Below, in pieces: positions 22,299 through 30,496 of a stretch of DNA of 48,020 nt. Position 1 is the first letter of the stretch, and every line of letters begins with the position of its first letter. The notes under the pieces are model-generated. The model worked only from the letters and a program-made list of their open reading frames with translations, did no database searches and was not told the origin of the DNA. The stretch lies in assembly GCA_002716065.1 (NCBI GenBank), contig PAZE01000002.1, forward strand, positions 6,617 to 54,636, read 5' to 3'. The translations under genes and the position numbers were made by a program. This stretch comes from Crocinitomicaceae bacterium (GTDB taxonomy: Bacteria; Bacteroidota; Bacteroidia; Flavobacteriales_D; Parvicellaceae).

Positions 22299-23408
22299 AT
22301 GGATAAGGAAAGTCTTTTAAAAGCATTGTCAAGCGTTATTGAACCAGATCTTCAAAAAGATATTGTTTCTTTAGATTTGGTTTCTGATATTGTTATTTCA
22401 ACAGATTCGGTAAGTTTTACTGTTGCTATTCAAAATGCTGCAATGCATGCTAGAAAAAGAATGGTTGATGCTTGTGCTTTTGCAGTTGAACGATTTGTAG
22501 GTAAATCTTTCACGGTTGATGTTAATGTCGTTGGAATGAAAAAGGCTGAATCTTCTCAAAAGGTTCTTCCAAACATCAAAAATGTCATTGCTGTTACTTC
22601 TGGTAAGGGAGGTGTTGGTAAGTCAACTGTTGCTAGTAATTTAGCTGTTGGTTTAGCTCAAAAGGGTTATAAAGTAGGTTTGCTAGATGCAGATATATAT
22701 GGTCCATCTGCTCCTTTAATGTTTGATTGTCAGCACTATAGGCCTGTTTCAAAAGATATTGAAGGAAAACAAATGATTGTTCCTGCAGAAAACTATGGTG
22801 TAAAGATTTTATCAATTGGTTTTTTTGCTGAGGTTAATCAGGCTGTAGTTTGGAGAGGACCAATGGCAGTTAAAGCATTAAATCAACTGCTTTTCGATGG
22901 CTATTGGGGAGAATTAGATTATTTGATTATAGATTCACCTCCAGGAACTGGTGATATTCATTTGTCTATTGTTCAGGCTTTGCCATTAACAGGGGCTATT
23001 ATTGTTAGTACCCCGCAGGATATAGCTCTTGCAGATGCAAAAAAAGCCATAGGTATGTTTAAATTAGAAAATATTAATGTCCCTATTTTAGGCATTGTTG
23101 AAAATATGTCTTGGTTTACGCCTGCTGAACTACCTGATTCAAAATATTTTATTTTCGGAAAAGAAGGTGCAAAGTATTTGGCTGAAAAAAATAATATACC
23201 TTTATTGGGAGAAATACCTCTTGTTCAGGGTATAAGGGAAAGTGGTGATGCCGGAAGACCTGCAGTTTTACAGCAAACATCTTTATCGAAAGATGCTTTT
23301 ATGCTAATGTGCCAAAATATTATTGAAAGTATTGATTGGAGAAATAAAAATATTCAACCAACAAAAGTTGTTCCTGTTGAATATGGACAACCTAAATGCT
23401 CAACATAA
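22299..23408 (+). CDS. mrp: Mrp/ApbC iron-sulfur cluster carrier ATPase
   Basis: The 369-residue protein has an N-terminal MIP18/DUF59 domain (residues 1-80) and a Mrp/NBP35 P-loop domain with TSGKGGVGKST at 100-110, LDADIYGPSAP, and DYLIIDSPPGTGDIHL. Such proteins carry Fe-S clusters to target enzymes in the cytoplasm. NifU-domain protein follows with a TAATG overlap, which supports an Fe-S role. I start at ATG 22299 because the MIP18 domain begins there and a TAnnTTTG promoter element lies just upstream. Confidence 0.93.
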   Translation: MDKESLLKALSSVIEPDLQKDIVSLDLVSDIVISTDSVSFTVAIQNAAMHARKRMVDACAFAVERFVGKSFTVDVNVVGMKKAESSQKVLPNIKNVIAVTSGKGGVGKSTVASNLAVGLAQKGYKVGLLDADIYGPSAPLMFDCQHYRPVSKDIEGKQMIVPAENYGVKILSIGFFAEVNQAVVWRGPMAVKALNQLLFDGYWGELDYLIIDSPPGTGDIHLSIVQALPLTGAIIVSTPQDIALADAKKAIGMFKLENINVPILGIVENMSWFTPAELPDSKYFIFGKEGAKYLAEKNNIPLLGEIPLVQGIRESGDAGRPAVLQQTSLSKDAFMLMCQNIIESIDWRNKNIQPTKVVPVEYGQPKCST

Positions 23409-23650
23409 TGATTGAAATGGAATTAAAACAAAAGGTGCTTAAAGCTATCGATGATTTAAGACCGTACCTTAAAAATGATGGTGGCGATATGGAGCTTGTT
23501 ACTATTACACCAGAAAAAAAAGTTTTGGTTCGTTTTTTAGGTGCTTGTAAGAAATGCTCTGTTCGACCTGTAACATTAAAAGCTGGATTGGAAGAATCTT
23601 TGAAAGTAGCTGCTCCTGAAATATCGGGAGTTGAATCAATAGAGGGTTAA
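23408..23650 (+). CDS. NifU C-terminal-domain scaffold protein
   Basis: This 80-residue protein is a stand-alone NifU/Nfu domain: IDDLRPYLKNDGGDMELV, and the cluster-binding C47-x2-C50 in GACKKCSVR. Nfu-type proteins hold and transfer Fe-S clusters. The start at 23408 forms TAATG with the mrp stop, pointing to translational coupling; ATGs at 23396 and 23417 are alternatives. The stop shares TTAA with the convergent TonB-dependent receptor gene. Confidence 0.92.
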   Translation: MIEMELKQKVLKAIDDLRPYLKNDGGDMELVTITPEKKVLVRFLGACKKCSVRPVTLKAGLEESLKVAAPEISGVESIEG

Positions 23651-26046
23651 AATTCAAATTGCAATCCTATTGATGGCAAAACTGTTCCTGTTGGGTTCTG
23701 TATCGTTCCAGTTTGATATCTTGAGTTGTCATTAGGATTAATTAATCTATTTCCGTCTGTATCTGTTAGTACAATTAAGCTTGGTGGTGTTTCAGCTTGA
23801 AAATTATAAAGGTTTTGAATATCTAAATAAAGGTTAAGCGCCATCTTTTTCCAGTACCATTTTTTGTCTATTCTAATATCAAGCCCATGATTTGCCTTAA
23901 GCCTGAGTTCATTTAATTGGTTGTAGTCTAGAAGCCCCATGTTAGTAACGTTCCAAACTTGGATGTAGGATGAGTTAAGTGTATCGTAGGGTGTGTAGGG
24001 TGAACCACCTGAAAACCTGAATTTAACCCCTATTTCCCAATCTTTTTTAAACTTTTTACCGGCTGTAAGACTAATGATGTGTCCATTGTCCCATGCAGAA
24101 GGCTTGAAATTATTGTATTGATCTTTGAATTCACTTCTTACCCAGGTATAGGCAAGTATGCCATAGAAATTTTTACTTAATTTTTGCTGAGTAAGAAATT
24201 CTAATCCATATGCTCTTCCATTCGAGGTGCTTGTTACTTCTTCATTCCCTATTACTCCAAAATCACCTCCCAAATTAGCAAGAGAAATGTTCTTGTTAAC
24301 TAAAAATGGATAATTGCTGTAGTTTTTAAAGAAGCCCTCAATAGTTATTTTGCAAAAGTTAGTTGGGTTGTATTCAATACCAGCAACAATATGGTCATTA
24401 GAAATGTAGGTTATGTTATTTTGTTTGTTTAGTAATGTTTCAGTACTATCCCTATAACCCATAACTGTGTAGGCTGGAAGTTGATAGTACCTACCTATGT
24501 TAAAATTAAAGCTTGCTTTTTTACTAAAAGCATATGCAAGACTAAACCGTGGTGAAAGTTGCCTAAGTGGGTTGGACATGTCATCAGAATAGGAATTGTG
24601 ATCTGTTCTGACACCCAGAGAAAGGATGAGTTTGTTTTCAAATAATTTTTTACTTCCCTGAGCGAAGTAAGCAAATTTGTGGAAATTAAAGTTGGATTCA
24701 AATTCTATTGTAGTATTGGTATCTAAAAGAGGGATTTTCAGAAAAGTAGAGTTGGTGTATTGGCAAAACTCATAGCCAATTCCATAGTTTAATTTCCAAC
24801 CATTTTTTCTTATTGTATTTTCAAACCTGAACTTATTTTCTATTTCTTGGGAGTTGTAATTTTGCAATAAGTTTTCTTGACTTTCAATATTATTGGCATA
24901 TTTTTTTGAAGAATTGTTAAGATGGTTTCTAGATAATACAATTGTTTGAAAGCTATTTTCTTTGTAATGTGTCCAGTTTCCACCAAAGGTATAATTCCAT
25001 TGGGTAGTAACTGGTAAATATCCAAGAATATATTCATTTCTTTGAAAAGTTTCTGGGTCGGTGACATTGTCGTTTAGCCCTAGGTTTAATTCAAAATCAT
25101 CTATTGCTCCAAGACCAATTAAGGTAATGTTGTTTTTGTCATTAAGTTTGATGGTTTGCTTGAACTGAAAATCGTTGTAGGTTGGTAAAAATGGCAGTTG
25201 TATCGCTTTAAATAAAAATTGTAAGTAAGATCTTCTAGCTGATAGAACAAAGTTAGATTTTTTTCCAATAGGTCCATCAAGAGTTAACCCTATGTCACTT
25301 GATCCAATGGTGAAGGATGATGCAAGCCGGTCACTATTTCCGTCCACTTGTTTAAATTCCATTACAGAACTTAAGCTGTTTCCTCTATTGGCTGGAAAAG
25401 CTCCAGAATATAAATCAACTTCTCTTATGAAATTAACATTTATCATTCCAACTGGACCTCCGCTAGAACCTTGTGTGGCAAAGTGATTAATATTGGGTAC
25501 TTCGATTCCATCTAGGTAAAACCTGTTTTCGTTTGGGGCACCTCCTCTAATTATAATGTCATTTCTAAAAGAAACAGTTGAAGCTACTCCAGGAAGAGAT
25601 TGAATAACTTTAGATATATCTCTATTGCCACCAGGGTTTCTGTAAATTTCTGTAGCACTTATATTTCTTTTGCTAACAGGGCTTTCTTCTGACTTGATGA
25701 ATGGAGATGCTTTTACTTCAACTTCTTCTAATGATGTTGTTGATTCTGAAAGTTCAGCATTTATGATTGAAGGCTTGTTGGAATTTACAATTATTTCAGA
25801 AGCTGTGTAGGTGTCATATCCAACAAATGAGAAAGTGATATTATAGATTCCGGGTTTTATTTCATTTAGAATATAATTTCCGTCCAAATCAGAAGATACA
25901 CCTTTATTTAACTCTTGAATAAATATATTGGCAAATGGAATAGATTCATTGTTAATTTTATCAGAAATTCTTCCTTTGACTGTTCCTGATTGAGCAAAAA
26001 AAGATTGAATTGTAAAAATTGCAATTAATAAGAGGTAAGCCTTCAT
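23647..26046 (-). CDS. TonB-dependent outer-membrane receptor with carboxypeptidase-like domain
   Basis: The 799-residue protein has a signal peptide (KAYLLLIAIFTIQSFFAQ), a carboxypeptidase D regulatory-like domain at about 20-105 (GTVKGRISDKINNESIPFAN, NITFSFVGYDTY), a plug domain (ISKVIQSLPGVAS, IIIRGGAPNENRFYLDGIEVP), and a C-terminal barrel ending in LQFEF. It imports an unidentified ligand with TonB-ExbBD energy. No SusD partner is adjacent, so a glycan role is not indicated. It is divergent from the CarH-like regulator and shares the box-rich 85-nt intergenic region, so it could be under the same control, possibly for cobalamin or another cofactor, but that is speculative. Confidence 0.9.
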   Translation of the reverse strand: MKAYLLLIAIFTIQSFFAQSGTVKGRISDKINNESIPFANIFIQELNKGVSSDLDGNYILNEIKPGIYNITFSFVGYDTYTASEIIVNSNKPSIINAELSESTTSLEEVEVKASPFIKSEESPVSKRNISATEIYRNPGGNRDISKVIQSLPGVASTVSFRNDIIIRGGAPNENRFYLDGIEVPNINHFATQGSSGGPVGMINVNFIREVDLYSGAFPANRGNSLSSVMEFKQVDGNSDRLASSFTIGSSDIGLTLDGPIGKKSNFVLSARRSYLQFLFKAIQLPFLPTYNDFQFKQTIKLNDKNNITLIGLGAIDDFELNLGLNDNVTDPETFQRNEYILGYLPVTTQWNYTFGGNWTHYKENSFQTIVLSRNHLNNSSKKYANNIESQENLLQNYNSQEIENKFRFENTIRKNGWKLNYGIGYEFCQYTNSTFLKIPLLDTNTTIEFESNFNFHKFAYFAQGSKKLFENKLILSLGVRTDHNSYSDDMSNPLRQLSPRFSLAYAFSKKASFNFNIGRYYQLPAYTVMGYRDSTETLLNKQNNITYISNDHIVAGIEYNPTNFCKITIEGFFKNYSNYPFLVNKNISLANLGGDFGVIGNEEVTSTSNGRAYGLEFLTQQKLSKNFYGILAYTWVRSEFKDQYNNFKPSAWDNGHIISLTAGKKFKKDWEIGVKFRFSGGSPYTPYDTLNSSYIQVWNVTNMGLLDYNQLNELRLKANHGLDIRIDKKWYWKKMALNLYLDIQNLYNFQAETPPSLIVLTDTDGNRLINPNDNSRYQTGTIQNPTGTVLPSIGLQFEF

Positions 26047-26048
26047 TT

Positions 26049-26130
26049 TTGTTTAATAAATTTTATAAAAAGGTAAACAATTATTTTGAAATTCGTTTTT
26101 GTTTAACTAATTTGGCTCAAAATTAAACAA
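26049..26130. promoter_or_regulatory. Operator-like array: four TTGTTTA/TAAACAA boxes at 25-nt steps
   Basis: Heptamers start at 26049 (TTGTTTA), 26074 (TAAACAA), 26099 (TTGTTTA) and 26124 (TAAACAA): alternating orientation, exactly 25 nt apart. The last two form longer arms, TTTTGTTTAA at 26097-26106 and TTAAACAAAA at 26123-26132, the latter reaching the regulator's start codon. The array fills the space between the TonB-dependent receptor and the MerR/B12 regulator. The most likely ligand is that regulator, acting on its own operon; this is inferred from position and symmetry. Confidence 0.65.
26085..26114 (+). promoter_or_regulatory. Candidate promoter of the carotenoid operon
   Basis: TTTG at 26085-26088 is followed after 19 nt by TAATTTG at 26108-26114, which is one base short of the TAnnTTTG consensus. 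The proposed -7 lies between the third and fourth operator-like boxes, so a protein bound there would block transcription. Confidence 0.35.
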
Positions 26131-26131
26131 A

Positions 26132-27010
26132 ATGTCTGTATATTCAATAGCCGATTTAGAAAAATTATCTGGAGTCAAAGCCCATACCATTCGTATATGG
26201 GAAAAAAGATACAATATAGTAGAACCTAACAGAACAGATTCTAATATAAGATTTTACGATGATTTTCAACTCAAAAGAATTTTAAATATTTCCTTTCTAA
26301 TTAGACAAGGTTTAAAGATTAGTAAAATTGCAAAGCTAAATAACGAAGATATTGAATCAAAAGTTAGAGAGAAGTCTGCTGTTTCTTCTGATAGTGAGTT
26401 GTTTATAAATGATATAATAGTTTCTACTTTAACGTTTGATAAGGAGTTGTTTGAAAGTACCTTTGCTAAGTCACTCAAAGTTTTTGGATTTGAAAACTTT
26501 TATGAAAAAGTTATTATTCCATCCTTAAATAAAATAGGTTTTTTATGGTCGTCTGGTGAGCTTTTCCCGGCTCAAGAACATTTTCTATCTAACCTACTTA
26601 AGCAAAAGTTGTATGCAATGTTGGATTCAACAAGTCCACAAATTAAATCAGATAAAACTGTATTACTTTTTTTGCCTCCATGGGAAAATCATGATTTTGC
26701 TTTAATTTTTTCTGATATAGTGCTTCAGTCGTTAGGATTTAATGTGATTAATATAGGAAAGTCAATTTCAACTGAAAGTATATATGAGTGCATCAAAAAA
26801 ATCCAACCAGATTTTTTGTTCACCACAGTTATAGTTGGTCATAAAATCAATGAAATACAAAGCTTTTGTGATGGAATTACCAACCATAATCATAATGGAA
26901 TGTTTACTATTGCGGGAAATGTTGATCTTTTGAAACTCGTTAGAGTTAAAGGAAAAGTATTTTCAGGTTGTACAGAATTTAAAAACTATTACAAAAATTT
27001 AATCGGTTGA
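26132..27010 (+). CDS. MerR-family B12-binding (CarH/LitR-like) regulator of carotenoid genes
   Basis: The first ~70 residues are a MerR winged helix (VYSIADLEKLSGVKAHTIRIWEKRY). The rest resembles the CarH cobalamin module: W139-x9-E149-H150 in the helical cap, and a Rossmann B12 domain with E185-N-H187-D-F-A190, where His is the expected lower cobalt ligand; the usual Gly of E-x-H-x2-G is Ala. CarH/LitR proteins bind adenosylcobalamin, repress carotenoid genes in the dark and release DNA on light-driven B12 cleavage. The gene heads the crt operon and its TGA overlaps the crtI start (TTGA). Autoregulation through the boxes upstream is likely. Confidence 0.88.
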   Translation: MSVYSIADLEKLSGVKAHTIRIWEKRYNIVEPNRTDSNIRFYDDFQLKRILNISFLIRQGLKISKIAKLNNEDIESKVREKSAVSSDSELFINDIIVSTLTFDKELFESTFAKSLKVFGFENFYEKVIIPSLNKIGFLWSSGELFPAQEHFLSNLLKQKLYAMLDSTSPQIKSDKTVLLFLPPWENHDFALIFSDIVLQSLGFNVINIGKSISTESIYECIKKIQPDFLFTTVIVGHKINEIQSFCDGITNHNHNGMFTIAGNVDLLKLVRVKGKVFSGCTEFKNYYKNLIG

Positions 27011-28473
27011 AAAAAGTGGGTGTAATTGGTTCGGGGTTCTCTAGTTTAACTGCAGCTATTGAACTTGCGAGTATGGGTTTTGATGTTGAGGTCTTCGAAA
27101 AAAATGAAGCTTTGGGCGGTAGGGCAAGACATTTTAAAGAAGAAGGATTTGTTTTTGACATGGGGCCTAGCTGGTATTGGATGCCTGATGTTTTTGAAGA
27201 TTTTTTTGCTAGACACGGAAAGAAAGTTGAAGAGTATTACGATCTAATTAAATTGGACCCTGGTTTTTCTATCTATTATGATGATGGTGAAAAATTAGAA
27301 ATACCAGAGTCTTTCAATGCTCTAGTAGATATTTTTGAAAATATCGAATCGGGTAGTGGAGACAAACTTCAGCACTTTATGAAAAGAGCTGAAAAAAAAT
27401 ATGAAATTGGAGTTAAAAATCTTGTTTATAAACCCTCCAAATCAATTTTTGAATTCATAAATTTAAAAGTAATTAAAGGTTCTTTTTATCTTGATATTTT
27501 TACTGTTTTTAGCAAATACGTCAGAAAGTATTTTAAGCACGAGAAACTCATTAAATTAATGGAGTTTCCAATATTGTTTTTAGGCTCACTTCCCAGTAAT
27601 ACACCAGCAATGTATAGTCTTATGAATTATTCTGGTTTAAAACAAGGAACCTACTATCCAATTGGTGGTTTTTACAAAATAATAGAAGCACTAGTTGGTT
27701 TGGCGAAAGAAAAAGGGGTTTCTTTTTCTTGTAGTTCTCAAGTGCAGAAAATAAATGTAACTAATGGGAAGGTTAGTAGCCTGCTTGTGAATAATCAAAA
27801 TTTACCAATTGATATTGTTGTTGCTGGTGCAGATTATCATCATGTAGATTCTAAATTGTTAGAGCCAAAATTTAGAAATTATACAAATGACTATTGGAAT
27901 TCTAGAAAGTTGGCGCCATCTTGTTTGTTATTTTATTTGGGGCTAAACAAAAAGCTAAAAAATGTCAATCATCATACCTTATTTTTTGATAAAGATTTTT
28001 CTAAGCACGCTAAAGAGATTTATGAAACCCCTAAGTGGCCTAATGAACCTTTGTTTTATATGAGTTGTCCTTCAGTTTCTGATGATTCTGTTGCTCCAAA
28101 GGGTATGGAAAACATTATGCTTCTTATTCCTCTAGCTCCTGATTTAAAAGATTCTAATGAGATGAGGGAAAAATATTTTCTGATAATGCTAGAAAGATTA
28201 AATCAGCTAACAGGAAATGATATTTCTGACAGTATTGTGTATAAAAAATCTTATTGTGTAAGTGATTTTATTAAAGATTACAATGCTTTTAAAGGGAATG
28301 CTTATGGTCTTGCTAATACATTGGATCAAACAGCTATTTTAAAGCCTTCACTTAGGAATAAAAAGCTTAAAAATTTATTTTATACGGGGCAGCTAACCGT
28401 TCCTGGCCCTGGTGTGCCTCCCTCAATTATTTCTGGACAGGTTGTTGCTAATGAGATTAACAAATATTTTTAA
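27007..28473 (+). CDS. crtI: Phytoene desaturase
   Basis: The 488-residue flavoprotein has the FAD-binding GVIGSGFSSLTAAIELA and VFEKNEALGGRARHF at the N-terminus, the MGPSWYWMPDVF segment, and the bacterial-type desaturase signature at the C-terminus (YTGQLTVPGPGVPPSIISG). It converts phytoene to lycopene at the membrane. The start is TTG at 27007, overlapping the regulator's stop as TTGA; the protein begins directly with the Rossmann strand, and no other start fits. Confidence 0.95.
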   Translation: MKKVGVIGSGFSSLTAAIELASMGFDVEVFEKNEALGGRARHFKEEGFVFDMGPSWYWMPDVFEDFFARHGKKVEEYYDLIKLDPGFSIYYDDGEKLEIPESFNALVDIFENIESGSGDKLQHFMKRAEKKYEIGVKNLVYKPSKSIFEFINLKVIKGSFYLDIFTVFSKYVRKYFKHEKLIKLMEFPILFLGSLPSNTPAMYSLMNYSGLKQGTYYPIGGFYKIIEALVGLAKEKGVSFSCSSQVQKINVTNGKVSSLLVNNQNLPIDIVVAGADYHHVDSKLLEPKFRNYTNDYWNSRKLAPSCLLFYLGLNKKLKNVNHHTLFFDKDFSKHAKEIYETPKWPNEPLFYMSCPSVSDDSVAPKGMENIMLLIPLAPDLKDSNEMREKYFLIMLERLNQLTGNDISDSIVYKKSYCVSDFIKDYNAFKGNAYGLANTLDQTAILKPSLRNKKLKNLFYTGQLTVPGPGVPPSIISGQVVANEINKYF

Positions 28474-28482
28474 ATTTATAGT

Positions 28483-29319
28483 ATGAAACAGTTGTATGAC
28501 AATATATCCTTTGAGTCTAGTAAATTAATTACTAGGACTTACAGTACAAGTTTTTCTGTTGGAATTAATTTTTTGAACAAAAGATTGCACAAAGCCATCT
28601 ATTCTATTTATGGATTTGTTCGTTTAGCAGATGAAATTGTTGATAGTTTTCACAATTACCCCAAAAAGGAATTGCTTGATGAGTTTAAACACGAAACCTT
28701 CAAGGCTCTTGAATTAGGTATTAGTATAAATCCTGTTATTCACTCATTTCAGGAAACCGTAAGAAAATATAATATTGATCATGAGCTGATTATATTGTTT
28801 TTAAAAAGTATGGAGCAAGATTTATCTAAAATTGAATATTCTACTGAAAAATACAACGATTATATAGTTGGTTCTGCAGAAGTTGTTGGATTAATGTGTT
28901 TAATGGTTTTTGTTGAAGGTGATAAAAAAATGTATGATGCTCTTGAAATTCCAGCAAGAAAACTAGGAGCAGCTTTTCAGAAGGTTAATTTTTTAAGAGA
29001 TGTTAATGCGGACTTCAATACTTTAGGGAGATCTTATTTTCCAGATGTTGATTTAAATAACTTCTCTACTGAAGATAAAATAAATATTGAAAATGATATT
29101 GAAGCTGATTTTATAGACGCTCTTGAGGGTATTAAAAAACTTCCTAGAACCTCTCGTTTAGGAGTTTTTATTGCCTATAGATACTATTTTTCTTTGTTTA
29201 AGAAAATTAAATCAGTTCCTGCTAATCACATCATGAGTACAAGAGTAAGAATTAACAATTCAAAGAAATTGGCTTTAGCTTGTCAGACCATGTTAATTAA
29301 CAGGATAAACTTATTGTAG
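28483..29319 (+). CDS. crtB: Phytoene synthase
   Basis: CrtB condenses two geranylgeranyl diphosphates to phytoene. The 278-residue protein shows the two Asp-rich motifs, RLADEIVDS near residue 46 and RDVNADFNTLGRSYFP near 171, plus the TYSTSF start and GSAEVVGLM. It lies 9 nt after crtI and shares a TAGTG overlap with crtZ. Motifs and length are normal. Confidence 0.95.
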   Translation: MKQLYDNISFESSKLITRTYSTSFSVGINFLNKRLHKAIYSIYGFVRLADEIVDSFHNYPKKELLDEFKHETFKALELGISINPVIHSFQETVRKYNIDHELIILFLKSMEQDLSKIEYSTEKYNDYIVGSAEVVGLMCLMVFVEGDKKMYDALEIPARKLGAAFQKVNFLRDVNADFNTLGRSYFPDVDLNNFSTEDKINIENDIEADFIDALEGIKKLPRTSRLGVFIAYRYYFSLFKKIKSVPANHIMSTRVRINNSKKLALACQTMLINRINLL

Positions 29320-29780
29320 TGATACTATTGAATGTATTTATCTGTTTAATCACCTTTTTTTTTATGGAAGCAGTTGCGTGGTTTACCCATAAATACATAA
29401 TGCATGGCTTCTTATGGGTCTTACACAAAGATCATCACGATAGGTCAAATGATTCTGTTTTCGAAAGAAATGACTTTTTCTTTTTGATTTTTGCCATTCC
29501 TGGATCAGTTTTTATTATTGTTGGTTCACAGCTGGGGTTTGATTTTTTTCTATTCTGGATTGGTCTTGGAATAACCCTATATGGAGCAGCTTATTTTTTT
29601 GTTCACGATTTGTTTATTCATCAAAGAATAAAAGTTTTAAAGAAAACTAAAAACCCATATTTACTTGCTATTAGAAGAGGGCACAAGGTTCATCATAAAT
29701 ATTTAGGAAAAGAAGATGGTGAGTGCTTTGGGATGTTACTAGTACCGTTAAAATATTTTAAATTTTTTCGCAATAGATAA
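29319..29780 (+). CDS. crtZ: Beta-carotene hydroxylase
   Basis: The 153-residue membrane protein carries the di-iron hydroxylase His boxes HKYIMHG, HKDHHDRS, HDLFIHQR and HKVHHK. It adds hydroxyl groups to beta-ionone rings, giving zeaxanthin from beta-carotene, the usual flavobacterial pigment. The GTG start overlaps the crtB stop (TAGTG) and the stop overlaps the next start (TAATG), so expression is tightly coupled. Confidence 0.94.
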   Translation: MILLNVFICLITFFFMEAVAWFTHKYIMHGFLWVLHKDHHDRSNDSVFERNDFFFLIFAIPGSVFIIVGSQLGFDFFLFWIGLGITLYGAAYFFVHDLFIHQRIKVLKKTKNPYLLAIRRGHKVHHKYLGKEDGECFGMLLVPLKYFKFFRNR

Positions 29781-30496
29781 TGAATTTAACCTATTTAGTA
29801 ATTAATTTTTTGGTGATTCTAATCCCCTTCATTTATTCTTTTCATCCCAGATTAAAATTTTACAAGGAGTATCCTTCTTTTTTTTGTTCTACACTGCTAG
29901 TTGGTTTTGTTTTTGTTGTGTGGGATATTTATTTTACTTATAATGGATATTGGGGATTTAATTTAGCTTATATTACTGGGGTTCGGCTATTTTCGTTGCC
30001 CTTAGAAGAGATTCTTTTTTTCTTTTGTATCCCATATGCCTGTGTTTTTTCATATCATGTTCTAGAATGTCTGCGTCCAATTAAAGAACACAAAAACGCT
30101 AAAAAGTACACCATTATCTTTTCTTTAATCCTATTTGTTTTGGGATGCATTTACCTTGAAAAATGGTATACCTCCATTACTTTTATTTCTCTATCTGTTG
30201 TTCTGCTGTTGGCAATGTATTTAATAAACATTACTAAGTTTTACAGGGCTTATTTAATTCTGCTTGTTCCATTTGTTATTACCAATGGTATTCTGACGGG
30301 GTCTTTTATTAAAGATCAAGTTGTATGGTACGATAATAACTATAATCTTGGAATTAGAATTTTCACCATTCCTATTGAAGATGTTTTTTATGGAATGCTT
30401 CTTTTACTTTTGAATGTGCTTATTTATGAGCTTTTAAGAAAGTCTGTTTTTAAGAGTTTTAATATACGTCAAAGCTCCAAGGACTCCTCCAACTAA
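29780..30496 (+). CDS. Lycopene cyclase, fused CrtYcd type
   Basis: The 238-residue protein has about seven hydrophobic helices and two internal repeats. Each holds the lycopene cyclase domain motif: RLFSLPLEEILFFFCIPY near residue 73 and RIFTIPIEDVFYGML near residue 192, each preceded by a W-D/Y-N segment (VWDIYFTYNGYWGFN; VVWYDNNYNLG). This is the fusion of the CrtYc and CrtYd subunits, and it cyclises lycopene to beta-carotene. Last gene of the operon; its final ~20 codons overlap the convergent aquaglyceroporin gene by 63 nt. Confidence 0.92.
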   Translation: MNLTYLVINFLVILIPFIYSFHPRLKFYKEYPSFFCSTLLVGFVFVVWDIYFTYNGYWGFNLAYITGVRLFSLPLEEILFFFCIPYACVFSYHVLECLRPIKEHKNAKKYTIIFSLILFVLGCIYLEKWYTSITFISLSVVLLLAMYLINITKFYRAYLILLVPFVITNGILTGSFIKDQVVWYDNNYNLGIRIFTIPIEDVFYGMLLLLLNVLIYELLRKSVFKSFNIRQSSKDSSN

